From UBA2336 sp031395485 (GTDB lineage Bacteria; Bacteroidota; Bacteroidia; Cytophagales; Cyclobacteriaceae): a stretch of 64,000 bases of DNA. Below, piece by piece: positions 14,501 through 23,027 of this stretch. The position numbers and the translations under genes are program-made. The notes beneath the pieces were generated by a model. The model saw only the letters and a program-made list of their open reading frames with translations. It was not told where the DNA came from and ran no database searches. The stretch spans positions 124,001 to 188,000 of the forward strand of contig JANNUS010000016.1 of assembly GCA_031395485.1 (NCBI GenBank). Reading direction: 5' to 3'. Position 1 is the stretch's first letter. Each line of letters starts with the position of its first letter.

Positions 14501-16678
14501 ATGAATAGTATAGTATTTTTAATTCCTGCCATGGGAATAATAGGCCTCATAGTAATGGCCATTAAAGCAGCCTGGGTAAATAAGCAGGATGCGGGTGCTG
14601 AAAACATGCAGGAGCTTTCCGGCTACATTGCTAAGGGTGCTATGGCTTTTTTGAGAGCTGAGTGGAAAGTGTTAGGCTATTTTTCTGTTATAACTGCAAT
14701 CATATTGGGATGGTCTGGTACACTCGTTGAAGAATCTCATCCGCTAATTGCCATTTCATTTCTTCTTGGAGCCTTTCTTTCCGCATTTGCGGGATACCTC
14801 GGAATGCGCATTGCGACCAAAGCAAACGTTCGTACAACTCAGGCAGCTCGTACCAGTTTAGCGCAAGCGCTTAAAGTATCATTTACAGGTGGCTCTGTAA
14901 TGGGTATTGGTGTAGCTGGTTTAGCTGTATTAGGCTTAGGCGGTCTTTTCATTGTCCTCTTTAATATTTTTGTTCCGGAAGGAAGCGCAATTACTGGTAT
15001 TGAAATGAGACGAGCCATTGAAGTACTCGCAGGCTTTTCATTGGGTGCTGAGTCCATTGCATTATTTGCACGTGTGGGCGGTGGCATTTATACCAAAGCT
15101 GCCGATGTTGGCGCTGACTTAGTGGGTAAAGTAGAAGCCGGTATCCCTGAAGATGATGTTCGTAACCCTGCTACAATTGCCGATAACGTAGGTGATAATG
15201 TTGGCGATGTTGCCGGTATGGGTGCCGATTTATTTGGTTCCTACGTTGCCACGATTTTAGCGACCATGGTACTAGGCCAGGAGATTGATGCTACAAAGGA
15301 TAACTTTGGTGGCCTCTCTCCTATTTTATTACCCATGATGATTGCTGGTCTTGGTCTACTGTTCTCTATTGTAGGAACATGGTTCGTACGTATTAAAAAC
15401 GAAACAGATAGCGTTCAAAAAGCATTAAACATCGGTAACTGGTCTTCTATCATTTTTACGGCTATCGCCTCATACTTCGCGGTTACTTACTTATTGCCAG
15501 AAAAACTTTCTCATCGCGGATATGAATTCACATCGCTTGATGTATACATCGCCATTATTATCGGTTTGGTTGTGGGCACACTGATGAGTTTAATTACCGA
15601 ATACTACACCTCTATGGGCAAGCGTCCCGTACTTTCCATTGTAAAGCAATCTGGAACTGGGCATGCTACAAACATCATTGGTGGATTAGCCGTTGGAATG
15701 GAGTCCACCGTTTTGCCTATTCTGGTTTTAGCAGCAGGTATTATTCTGTCGTATGAGTTCGCAGGATTATACGGAGTAGCAATTGCCGCTGCAGGTATGA
15801 TGGCAACTACGGCAATGCAATTGGCAATCGATGCCTTCGGTCCTATTGCAGATAATGCTGGTGGTATTGCGGAGATGAGTCAGCTACCAGAGGAAGTTCG
15901 TCACCGTACCGACAATCTGGATGCTGTCGGTAATACAACTGCTGCTACAGGAAAAGGATTTGCCATTGCTTCGGCTGCGCTTACTTCATTAGCGCTGTTT
16001 GCCGCTTTTGTTGGAATTTCAGGAATTACGGCCATCGACATTTTTAAGGCTCCGGTTTTAGCAGGGCTTTTTGTTGGAGGAATGATCCCGTTTATATTCT
16101 CATCTCTTTGTATAGCCGCAGTAGGTCGCGCAGCTATGGATATGGTGAATGAAGTTCGCAGACAATTCAGAGAAATACCAGGCATCATGGAGTACAAGGC
16201 TAAACCTGAGTACGAAAAATGTGTCGCTATTTCTACGAAGGCATCCATTCGCGAAATGATTGCTCCAGGCGCTATTGCATTACTAACCCCTGTAATTGTA
16301 GGATTCTCTTTTGGGCCAGAAGTATTAGGCGGATTATTAGCTGGCATTACAGTTTCAGGCGTATTGATGGGTATATTCCAATCTAATGCTGGTGGCGCAT
16401 GGGACAACGCGAAGAAATCTTTTGAGAAAGGTGTCGAAATAAATGGGCAGATGTATTACAAAAAATCTGAGCCGCATAAAGCATCTGTAACGGGCGATAC
16501 CGTTGGTGACCCTTTTAAAGATACTTCCGGTCCATCAATGAATATCCTTATTAAACTTACTTCTATCGTGGCGCTCATTATTGCTCCTCATATTTCTGCC
16601 AATAAACATGCTGAAATTAAGCAGACTGAAAAACCAACGATAGAGGTTATAAGTCAAAATGCTTTAGAGCAGAAGTAG
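14501..16678 (+). CDS. hppA: K+-dependent membrane-bound pyrophosphatase, probably H+-pumping
   Basis: 725 residues with about 16 membrane helices. The substrate site is intact (GGGIYTKAADVGADLVGK at 193-210, DNVGDNVGD near 228-236, DNAGGIAEM at 451-459). A481 in GNTTAATGKG, where K+-independent enzymes have Lys, marks the K+-dependent class. The usual gate glutamate after ADLF is replaced by G246, and instead E184 appears in helix 5 (LGAESIALFA, usually GASS). From memory this swap defines the Flavobacterium-type proton-pumping group. The enzyme hydrolyses cytoplasmic pyrophosphate and energises the inner membrane. It has its own promoter and terminator. Confidence 0.95.
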   Translation: MNSIVFLIPAMGIIGLIVMAIKAAWVNKQDAGAENMQELSGYIAKGAMAFLRAEWKVLGYFSVITAIILGWSGTLVEESHPLIAISFLLGAFLSAFAGYLGMRIATKANVRTTQAARTSLAQALKVSFTGGSVMGIGVAGLAVLGLGGLFIVLFNIFVPEGSAITGIEMRRAIEVLAGFSLGAESIALFARVGGGIYTKAADVGADLVGKVEAGIPEDDVRNPATIADNVGDNVGDVAGMGADLFGSYVATILATMVLGQEIDATKDNFGGLSPILLPMMIAGLGLLFSIVGTWFVRIKNETDSVQKALNIGNWSSIIFTAIASYFAVTYLLPEKLSHRGYEFTSLDVYIAIIIGLVVGTLMSLITEYYTSMGKRPVLSIVKQSGTGHATNIIGGLAVGMESTVLPILVLAAGIILSYEFAGLYGVAIAAAGMMATTAMQLAIDAFGPIADNAGGIAEMSQLPEEVRHRTDNLDAVGNTTAATGKGFAIASAALTSLALFAAFVGISGITAIDIFKAPVLAGLFVGGMIPFIFSSLCIAAVGRAAMDMVNEVRRQFREIPGIMEYKAKPEYEKCVAISTKASIREMIAPGAIALLTPVIVGFSFGPEVLGGLLAGITVSGVLMGIFQSNAGGAWDNAKKSFEKGVEINGQMYYKKSEPHKASVTGDTVGDPFKDTSGPSMNILIKLTSIVALIIAPHISANKHAEIKQTEKPTIEVISQNALEQK

Positions 16679-16698
16679 ATAAAATTCAAAATACGAAT

Positions 16699-16735
16699 GC
16701 ACTGGCAAAGAATTGTCGGTGCTTTTTTTATTTTT
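16699..16735 (+). terminator. Rho-independent terminator after hppA
   Basis: A 9-bp stem with two G-U pairs (GCACTGGCA / TGTCGGTGC) and a long T-rich tail. The tail contains the promoter box of the next gene. Confidence 0.75.
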
Positions 16736-16736
16736 G
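16729..16736 (+). promoter_or_regulatory. -7 promoter box directly before the DUF2147 start
   Basis: TATTTTTG fits TAnnTTTG. Only four bases separate it from the ATG at 16741, so the transcript would begin at or beside the start codon (leaderless). No well-placed -33 TTTG is seen, which lowers confidence. Confidence 0.45.
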
Positions 16737-16740
16737 AGAT

Positions 16741-17163
16741 ATGCGGGTACTCTTAATCATTTTAATCCTGGCAACCAATGGTTTCGCCCAAAGTACCATA
16801 CTAGGGAAATGGATTACCATTGACGATAATTCAGGTCAACCCAGATCGATAGTCGAAATTATGGAGAAGGGATCGTTGGTTTTTGGAAGGATCATTAAAT
16901 TGTATCCAATCCCGGGAGAAGAGCCCGATCCGGTATGTGACAAATGCCCTGAAGATGATGAGCGGTTCAAAAAGAAGGTTATCGGGTTAGAAATTATTCG
17001 AGATATGAAGTGGTCAAATCAAGAACTTTCCGAAGGAAATATTCTCGATCCTGAGTCCGGCAAAATTTATCGATGTACTATATGGCTTCAGGGTGATAAG
17101 CTTTTAGTGAGGGGATATTGGGGGCCATTTTATCGCACCCAAACATGGAAAAAGTCAGTTTAA
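16741..17163 (+). CDS. DUF2147 domain-containing exported protein
   Basis: 140 residues. Signal peptide 1-16 (ending GFAQ). The rest is a DUF2147 domain: LGKWITIDDNSGQPRSIVEI, a CDKC pair, LEIIRDMKW, GNILDPESGKIYRC and LLVRGYWGPFYRTQTW. The family is a small lipocalin-like beta-barrel of the periplasm with no known substrate. It normally stands alone in the genome, as here. The start is supported by the signal peptide. Function unknown. Confidence 0.88.
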   Translation: MRVLLIILILATNGFAQSTILGKWITIDDNSGQPRSIVEIMEKGSLVFGRIIKLYPIPGEEPDPVCDKCPEDDERFKKKVIGLEIIRDMKWSNQELSEGNILDPESGKIYRCTIWLQGDKLLVRGYWGPFYRTQTWKKSV

Positions 17164-17229
17164 GCTTACCTACTGAACACTTTAACGATTAAGTGCTACA
17201 TTCCAAAATAAATTAGGTTACCAAGATAA

Positions 17230-17799
17230 ATGGGGAAGGTATACAGATCGAATTCAGTGCTGGATGAGAAGGAGATTTTTGAACGCATCTGCAAAGGTGA
17301 TGAAAAGAGTCTTGAGGTCTTATATAAGAAGTACTATAGGATGATGACCAAACTGGTAATCACTAATAGTGGAACGGAAGAAGAGGCCAGAGATGTTTAT
17401 CAAGATGCGTTGATTGTTTTCTGGCAAAAGGCTACTTCTGGAAAGCTAGTGATGACCGCTAAAATCAGCACCTACATTTACAGTATATGCCAGAACTTGT
17501 GGCGGAAAGAACTGGATCGGAAAAAGCGACTCTCGCACGAAGAAAAGGATATTCCTGTTTCGCAAGACATTGAATCGGAAGAGCGAAACAAGATTGTGGC
17601 TCAGTGTTTAGAGCAACTTGGTGAAACTTGTAAGAAGGTACTGATGTATTACTACTTTGAAGAAATGTCGATGCAGGATATTGCAGATAAATTGGGTTTT
17701 GCAAATACCGATACCGCTAAAACAAAGAAGTATAAGTGCAAAAAGAAATTAGATGAATTGATTAAGTCTCAGTATTCTGAGCGTGATTTTTTAGATTAA
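17230..17799 (+). CDS. RNA polymerase sigma factor, ECF type
   Basis: 189 residues. Region 2 at about 28-95 (ERICKGDEKSLEVLYKKYY, EARDVYQDALIVFW) and region 4 at about 120-180 (LGETCKKVLMYYYFEEMSM, then the helix-turn-helix QDIADKLGFANTDTAKTKKYKC). No region 3, as in all ECF factors. It directs RNA polymerase to an unknown regulon. The next gene starts four bases after its stop and encodes a membrane protein with an anti-sigma-like N-terminus, making a likely cognate pair. The signal sensed is not evident. Confidence 0.9.
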   Translation: MGKVYRSNSVLDEKEIFERICKGDEKSLEVLYKKYYRMMTKLVITNSGTEEEARDVYQDALIVFWQKATSGKLVMTAKISTYIYSICQNLWRKELDRKKRLSHEEKDIPVSQDIESEERNKIVAQCLEQLGETCKKVLMYYYFEEMSMQDIADKLGFANTDTAKTKKYKCKKKLDELIKSQYSERDFLD

Positions 17800-17803
17800 G
17801 AAA

Positions 17804-18661
17804 ATGGCAGTAGAAAAAGATTTTGAATTATTAGACAATTATTTGTCAAACAGACTGAACGGTGATGAAGCGGCAGATTTCGAGCGCAAGCTAAATTCTG
17901 ACTCCGAACTAAGACAAGAACTTAAAATTCAACAAAGCCTAATTGAAAATATTCGCTTAGCAAGGGCATCGGAGTTAAAAACAATGCTTAATAACATTCC
18001 AATAGCCCCCATAGGGCAGTTGGGTTTATTAACAAAAATAGGTTCTTGGGTTGTCATTACAGGTATCGTGGCAACTAGCATTTACCTACTCTACATAAAT
18101 AATATTTCAGAAGTCGCTAAAGAACCTGCGCCTACTGAACTGCCAATTTCGGAACAGTCTGTGGATAATACCATCCCTTTACCGGAAGCAAAATCAACAA
18201 AAGAAGAAGTAAAAGAGACCATTGAGTCGGTTGAAAATATCGAGAAACGTTCTGCACGTAAATCTACTGCAGTTACTACCCCAGCCAAAGTCAAAAAACC
18301 TGAAGTATACGATCCGACTGAAGAAGAGAAAGCTGAAATGGTAAAAAAATATGAGCAAGACCAGCTTGAAATAATATCCAAAGCCTTTGTTACTTCATCC
18401 ATGGAAGTTGTGACCGAGAACACAAGTAGAAAATATACTTTCCACTACGTTTTTAAGGATGGAAAGCTTATACTTTACGGTGCCTTCGAAAAAAATCTGT
18501 ATGAAATATTAGAGTTTATAAACGATGAGAAACGCACCGTTGTTCTTTTCTATAAAGCAAATTACTATCTGTTGGATATTAAGAAGGAAATACCCACAAT
18601 CTTAACGCCTATCCGGGATCGTGCACTACTAAAAAAATTAAGTGAGTATCAAGGGCATTAG
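17804..18661 (+). CDS. Single-span membrane protein, probable anti-sigma partner
   Basis: 285 residues. Residues 1-70 are helical and acidic (FELLDNYLSNRLNGDEAADFERKL), like the cytoplasmic end of anti-sigma factors, though no zinc-binding HxxxCxxC is seen. A membrane segment follows at about 80-102, then a Pro/Glu-rich stretch to about 165 and a C-terminal periplasmic domain (TRKYTFHYVFKDGKLILYG). It is four bases from the sigma gene. The anti-sigma role is inferred from position and topology. The C-terminal domain is not recognised. A terminator follows. Confidence 0.7.
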   Translation: MAVEKDFELLDNYLSNRLNGDEAADFERKLNSDSELRQELKIQQSLIENIRLARASELKTMLNNIPIAPIGQLGLLTKIGSWVVITGIVATSIYLLYINNISEVAKEPAPTELPISEQSVDNTIPLPEAKSTKEEVKETIESVENIEKRSARKSTAVTTPAKVKKPEVYDPTEEEKAEMVKKYEQDQLEIISKAFVTSSMEVVTENTSRKYTFHYVFKDGKLILYGAFEKNLYEILEFINDEKRTVVLFYKANYYLLDIKKEIPTILTPIRDRALLKKLSEYQGH

Positions 18662-18680
18662 ATAGCTAAACCTCCAATGT

Positions 18681-18711
18681 AAAAACCTTCCACACCGGAA
18701 GGTTTTTTATT
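18681..18711 (+). terminator. Rho-independent terminator
   Basis: An 11-bp perfect stem (AAAAACCTTCC / GGAAGGTTTTT) around ACACC, followed by T-rich sequence. It closes the sigma/anti-sigma transcript. Confidence 0.85.
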
Positions 18712-18728
18712 TTATATCGATTAAATCT

Positions 18729-18736
18729 TACCTTTG
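18729..18736 (+). promoter_or_regulatory. -7 promoter box before ftsX
   Basis: TACCTTTG fits TAnnTTTG and ends five bases before the GTG of ftsX, so the message would be leaderless or nearly so. No convincing -33 box. Confidence 0.4.
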
Positions 18737-18741
18737 AAGCC

Positions 18742-19632
18742 GTGCAAAAATCTAATACAAGAAAAAAATTAGGCAACTATCCTTCAGGAGGGGTAGTTAT
18801 AAGCATAAGCCTTGCGCTTTTTGTAAGCGGCTTATTCGGCACGCTAATTATTTATTCGCAAGAATTAGAACGGCTCGTGAGAGAGAATATACGCGTACAG
18901 GTATACCTTAAAAACAGCCTTACTGAAACGCAACGTTTACAAATTGAAAGAAAACTAGAATCACTTCCCTATATAAATAAAACAATTTCAGAAAAAGCGG
19001 CCTTCCAATTTATACCGAAAGAAGAAGCAGCTAAAAAATTTCTGGCAGAAACCGGTGAGGATTTTACAAAATTTCTGGGTGAAAACCCACTGCACAATGC
19101 ATACGTAATCAGTATTGCGCCCTCCTTTCATTCCAAAGCCAGTATGGAAAGAATTAGCAAGGAGATAGAAAAAATGAGTGGCGTTTTTCAAGTTTTTTAT
19201 GTTGAGGGGCTAATCGAATCCGTTAATAAAAATGTAGCAAAAATAGGATTGGTGTTGGTTGGCATTCTAACGTTGCTACTAATTACGGTAGTTATACTAA
19301 TTAATAGCACACTGCGTCTTGCACTCTTTTCGCAACGATTCCTTATTAGAAGTATGCAATTAGTAGGTGCCAGAAAATTATTTATCCAACGGCCATTCTT
19401 ACTGAGAGCAATGGGGTATGGCGTTTTATCAGGTGCAATTGCCTCTATTGGTATTTGGGCTTTAATTAATTATGCAAATCGCAACATCGAAGATTTAGCC
19501 GTATTGCAAAACAAAGAGAAATTACTTGCCCTTATGGTTAGTCTTCTTGGTATGGGAGTAATCGTGGCGGTTACCAGTACCTATCTGGCTATTCGAAAAT
19601 ACTTAAAAATGTCGTTAGACGAATTGTATTAA
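18742..19632 (+). CDS. ftsX: Cell-division permease-like protein FtsX
   Basis: 296 residues, GTG start supported by the family N-terminus (KLGNYPSGGVVISISLALFVSGLFG). One N-terminal membrane span, a periplasmic domain at about 45-165 (VQVYLKNSLTE, FIPKEEAAKKF), then three spans with FSQRFLIRSMQLVGARKLFIQRPFLLRA. FtsX works with the ATPase FtsE to activate peptidoglycan hydrolases at the septum. ftsE is not beside it. It heads a run of same-strand genes through ribF, each separated by 12 bases or less or overlapping, which looks like an operon. Confidence 0.92.
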   Translation: MQKSNTRKKLGNYPSGGVVISISLALFVSGLFGTLIIYSQELERLVRENIRVQVYLKNSLTETQRLQIERKLESLPYINKTISEKAAFQFIPKEEAAKKFLAETGEDFTKFLGENPLHNAYVISIAPSFHSKASMERISKEIEKMSGVFQVFYVEGLIESVNKNVAKIGLVLVGILTLLLITVVILINSTLRLALFSQRFLIRSMQLVGARKLFIQRPFLLRAMGYGVLSGAIASIGIWALINYANRNIEDLAVLQNKEKLLALMVSLLGMGVIVAVTSTYLAIRKYLKMSLDELY

Positions 19633-19643
19633 TATTTATACCT

Positions 19644-19850
19644 ATGGAAAAATTGCCTTTTGGAAAAAAGAACTATCAATGGATGATCATTGGTCTTGCG
19701 GCATTAGTGTTGGGCTTCATTATTATGTCAATCGATACCGATCCATACGGATTTGGTTTTTTCGGGTTAACTCTTGGACCCGTAATTGTTATGTTTGGCT
19801 TCATCATTGAAATCTATGCCATACTGCATAGACCTCAGGAAAAAAAGTAA
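19644..19850 (+). CDS. DUF3098 family small membrane protein
   Basis: 68 residues with two membrane spans (MIIGLAALVLGFIIM and LGPVIVMFGFIIEIYAI). It opens with PFGKKNYQWM, typical of DUF3098. The family is found next to ftsX and uppP in Bacteroidota. Function unknown; the neighbourhood suggests an envelope or division role. Confidence 0.85.
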   Translation: MEKLPFGKKNYQWMIIGLAALVLGFIIMSIDTDPYGFGFFGLTLGPVIVMFGFIIEIYAILHRPQEKK

Positions 19851-19862
19851 CGACTAACTTTC

Positions 19863-20654
19863 GTGACACTACTTCAATCGATTATTCTGGCCATAATTGA
19901 AGGTCTGACAGAATTCCTTCCTGTATCCTCTACGGGGCACATGATAATCGCTTCCGCGGCCATGAACATTGCTGCAGATCCTTTTACAAAATTGTTTACC
20001 ATAGCGATTCAACTGGGGGCTATACTCTCTGTAATTGTTTTGTACTGGAAGCGTTTTTTTCAATCGTTCGATTTCTATTTCAAAATAGCTGTCGCCTTTA
20101 TCCCAGCCGTTGTTGCCGGGCTTTTTCTAAAAGAATATATTGATATACTCCTGGAGCGAGTTGATGTTGTTGGATATACGCTGCTTTTAGGAGGCATCTT
20201 CTTGCTCTTTGTCGATAGGCTTTTTACGGCTAAGGAAAATTCTGAAAACACATTGACATTTTTGCAGGCATTTAAAATTGGATTATTTCAGGTAATCGCT
20301 ATGATACCGGGGGTGTCTAGATCTGCAGCCACAATTATTGGTGGGCTTTCGCAAAAACTTACAAGAAAAACCGCGGCCGAATTTTCATTTTTCCTGGCTG
20401 TGCCAACCATGTTTGCCGCAACAGCTGCCTCGCTTTATGACTTTTATGCTGACGGATTTATACTTACATCAAACGAAATTACAACGTTAGTCGTTGGCAA
20501 TGTAATTGCGTTTTTAATAGCGTTGCTTGCAATTAAAACCTTTATCGGATTTTTAACCAATCATGGGTTTAAATTTTTTGGATACTACCGCATTATTATA
20601 GGCCTAATCATCCTGGCCTTATATTACCTTGGTACCGGACTTTCCATCGTGTAA
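19863..20654 (+). CDS. uppP: Undecaprenyl-diphosphate phosphatase
   Basis: 263 residues, GTG start, about eight membrane spans. Catalytic motifs are present: EGLTEFLPVSSTGH near residues 13-26 and the PGVSRSAATI loop near 150. It removes a phosphate from undecaprenyl diphosphate, recycling the lipid carrier for peptidoglycan and glycan synthesis, at the inner membrane. It overlaps truB by one base (TAATG), showing translational coupling. Length is normal. Confidence 0.94.
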   Translation: MTLLQSIILAIIEGLTEFLPVSSTGHMIIASAAMNIAADPFTKLFTIAIQLGAILSVIVLYWKRFFQSFDFYFKIAVAFIPAVVAGLFLKEYIDILLERVDVVGYTLLLGGIFLLFVDRLFTAKENSENTLTFLQAFKIGLFQVIAMIPGVSRSAATIIGGLSQKLTRKTAAEFSFFLAVPTMFAATAASLYDFYADGFILTSNEITTLVVGNVIAFLIALLAIKTFIGFLTNHGFKFFGYYRIIIGLIILALYYLGTGLSIV

Positions 20655-21340
20655 TGCAATCAGACACACAAGACGAAGGCCAAGTACTTCTGATCAACAA
20701 ACCCCTTACATGGACATCATTCGATGTTGTGTATAAGGTTCGTAAAAAACTTAAGATCAGAAAGATCGGCCATGCCGGAACCTTGGATCCGTTAGCTACG
20801 GGTCTGCTTATTATTTGTGTTGGAAAAAAAACAAAACAGATTGAATCTTTTGTAAGCTTAGATAAAGAGTATACAGGAACATTTGTACTCGGACAAACAA
20901 CCCCTTCATTCGATCTTGAAACGGAGGTTTCAAACCAAAAAGATATTTCAGGTTTAACTACTGATGCTATTTATTCCGCAGTAAAATCTCTTACTGGAAA
21001 AATCAGCCAACTCCCGCCAATGCATTCGGCCGTCAAGGTTGGAGGAAGGCGTGCCTATAAGTTTGCCAGGCGAGGAAAAGAAGTACAGCTTTCACCCCGT
21101 GAGGTGGAAGTGAGGGAATTTGAAATCACCGCAATCTGTTTGCCAAAAATAAATTTTCGCATTGTCTGCTCTAAAGGAACATACATCCGAAGTATTGCCC
21201 GTGATCTTGGAGAAAGCCTTGGCGTTGGCGCTTATCTTTCAGAACTTTGCCGAACTCGAATTGGGGAATACAAACTTGAAAACGCTATTTCTACTGATGA
21301 AGTGATACCACCTGACCATGCGAATTTACCACGACCTTGA
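20654..21340 (+). CDS. truB: tRNA pseudouridine(55) synthase
   Basis: 228 residues. KIGHAGTLDPLATGLL contains the catalytic D45; other family marks are LINKPLTWTSFDVV, QLPPMHSAVKVGGRRAYKFAR and CSKGTYIRSIARDLGE. It makes pseudouridine at position 55 in the T loop of tRNAs. The C-terminal PUA-like part is short, as usual in Bacteroidota. It overlaps ribF by 23 bases, which is long enough to suggest coupled translation. Confidence 0.94.
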   Translation: MQSDTQDEGQVLLINKPLTWTSFDVVYKVRKKLKIRKIGHAGTLDPLATGLLIICVGKKTKQIESFVSLDKEYTGTFVLGQTTPSFDLETEVSNQKDISGLTTDAIYSAVKSLTGKISQLPPMHSAVKVGGRRAYKFARRGKEVQLSPREVEVREFEITAICLPKINFRIVCSKGTYIRSIARDLGESLGVGAYLSELCRTRIGEYKLENAISTDEVIPPDHANLPRP

Positions 21341-22262
21341 TGATTTTACCCGGCTGCCAAATGCCGTGGTCACTAGTGGAACGTTCGATGGGGTTCATGT
21401 TGGCCATCAGAAGATTTTGTCGAGACTAACTGAAATAGCGGAGCGAACTCAAGGCGAAACAGTTGTCATTACCTTCTGGCCACATCCGCGCATGGTGTTA
21501 TATCCGGATGCGGACCTGAAACTATTGAATACCTTCGAAGAGAAGTCGCTACTAATAAAAGCACAACGAATTCATCACCTGCTGCGAATTCCATTCACAA
21601 AAGAGTTTTCTCAACTTTCATCAGAAAATTTTATCACCAAGATACTGGTCGAAAAAATTGGGACAAAAAAGCTTGTGATCGGATATGACCATCATTTTGG
21701 AAAAAATAGGGAGGGTAGCTTTGAACAGTTAAAAATAAATGGGCCTAAATATGGTTTCGATGTAGAGGAAATTCCACGTCAAGAAGTTGACCACACTGCC
21801 GTTAGCTCAACTAAAATTAGAAAGGCGCTTGAAACAGCTGATCTTGAAACAGCAACCCATCTTTTGGGTCGCCCCTACAGTATTACCGGCCGTGTTGTAA
21901 AGGGAGATAAAATTGGGCGTTCTCTTGGGTTCCCTACAGCGAATATTGAAATTGATTCAACGTATAAGCTTAAACCAGCCGATGGTATTTATGCGGTGGC
22001 CGTTCACCATGCGCATTCGGCTTACAGTGGAATGTTGTATATCGGCAATAGACCTACCATTAATGGAACACAACGCGTTATAGAGGTAAATATCTTTAAT
22101 TTTAATAAAGAAATTTATGGTGAATCCCTCTCCATAGAATTTCACCAATTTATTCGTGGTGATATTACGTTTAACAACCTTGAGGAATTAAAAGCTCAGT
22201 TGAAAAAAGATGAAATAATGGCCAATCAATTATTAAGAGGTGATATTCAGCGCAAAAATTAG
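21318..22262 (+). CDS. ribF: Bifunctional riboflavin kinase / FAD synthetase
   Basis: 314 residues. N-terminal FAD synthetase domain (GTFDGVHVGHQ, FWPHPRMVL, GYDHHFGKNREG, and SSTKIRKAL at about 20-165), then a C-terminal riboflavin kinase domain (GRVVKGDKIGRSLGFPTANI, DGIYAVAV, GNRPTING). Both active regions are intact. It converts riboflavin to FMN and FAD in the cytoplasm. The start overlaps truB, and the placement after truB is a common bacterial arrangement. Last gene of the ftsX run. Confidence 0.94.
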   Translation: MRIYHDLDDFTRLPNAVVTSGTFDGVHVGHQKILSRLTEIAERTQGETVVITFWPHPRMVLYPDADLKLLNTFEEKSLLIKAQRIHHLLRIPFTKEFSQLSSENFITKILVEKIGTKKLVIGYDHHFGKNREGSFEQLKINGPKYGFDVEEIPRQEVDHTAVSSTKIRKALETADLETATHLLGRPYSITGRVVKGDKIGRSLGFPTANIEIDSTYKLKPADGIYAVAVHHAHSAYSGMLYIGNRPTINGTQRVIEVNIFNFNKEIYGESLSIEFHQFIRGDITFNNLEELKAQLKKDEIMANQLLRGDIQRKN

Positions 22263-22302
22263 GCACGAACATTAGTATCAAGTAATATTTAAATGAATTT
22301 TT

Positions 22303-22995
22303 ATGATCAATAAAGTTATAAGGGATGCTGATGATGCGGTAAACGATATACCCGATAATGCAACACTCATGCTTGGCGGCTTTGGACTGAGTGGTATTCC
22401 GGAAAATTGTATTGCTGCGTTACTTCGTAAAGGAGTTAAAGAGCTTACCTGCATCTCTAATAATGCAGGCGTTGATGATTTTGGTATTGGACTTTTACTC
22501 AAGACCCGTCAGGTTAAAAAAATGATCTCATCGTACGTTGGTGAAAATGCTGAGTTTGAACGTCAACTTCTCTCAGGCGAATTAGAAGTTGAACTAATTC
22601 CACAAGGGACCCTGGCAGAGCGTTGCCGCGCAGGGGGCGCGGGTATTCCTGCATTCTATACACCAGCAGGTTACGGAACAGAAGTAGCCGTGGGTAAGGA
22701 AGTGAGAGAATTCAATAACAAAAAGTACTTGCTGGAGCATTGGCTTCGTGCCGACTTTTCTATTGTAAAAGCCTGGAAAGGAGACACCGCTGGAAATCTA
22801 GTTTACAAAGGAACCGCACGAAACTTTAACCCGATGATGGCAGCGGCTGGCAAAATAACAATAGCGGAGGTAGAGGAACTCGTACCCCTTGGCGAACTCG
22901 ATCCTAACAATATTCACACACCTGGCATTTATGTACAGCGGATTTTTCAAGGAAAAAATTACGAGAAGCGAATTGAACAAAGGACAATTCGTTAA
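22303..22995 (+). CDS. scoA: 3-oxoacid CoA-transferase subunit A
   Basis: 230 residues. CoA-transferase I alpha fold: LMLGGFGLSGIPENCIAALL, the CISNNAGVDDFGIGLLL block, SSYVGENAEFERQ, and GTLAERCRAGGAGIPAFYTPAG. It forms a heterodimer with ScoB and moves CoA from succinyl-CoA to acetoacetate (or a related acid), feeding ketone-body or polyester carbon into central metabolism. The ending EKRIEQRTIR is typical of the family, so the C-terminus is complete. The stop lies in an inverted-repeat sequence, and the partner gene is displaced by 435 bases by a four-helix-bundle gene. Confidence 0.93.
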   Translation: MINKVIRDADDAVNDIPDNATLMLGGFGLSGIPENCIAALLRKGVKELTCISNNAGVDDFGIGLLLKTRQVKKMISSYVGENAEFERQLLSGELEVELIPQGTLAERCRAGGAGIPAFYTPAGYGTEVAVGKEVREFNNKKYLLEHWLRADFSIVKAWKGDTAGNLVYKGTARNFNPMMAAAGKITIAEVEELVPLGELDPNNIHTPGIYVQRIFQGKNYEKRIEQRTIR

Positions 22996-23018
22996 TTCGT
23001 TGATGTGTTGATTTGATA
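22987..23018. repeat. Left inverted repeat of the four-helix-bundle cassette
   Basis: TTGAT-rich sequence. The 13-mer TAATTCGTTGATG at 22993-23005 has its exact reverse complement at 23416-23428, on the other side of the four-helix-bundle gene. The repeat begins at the scoA stop codon. Confidence 0.75.
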
Positions 23019-23027
23019 ATAACATAA

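Noticed and set aside
15901..16407. 168-aa minus-strand ORF in hppA
   Set aside because: Antisense shadow of a highly conserved membrane protein gene; composition is Pro/Ala-rich and matches no family.
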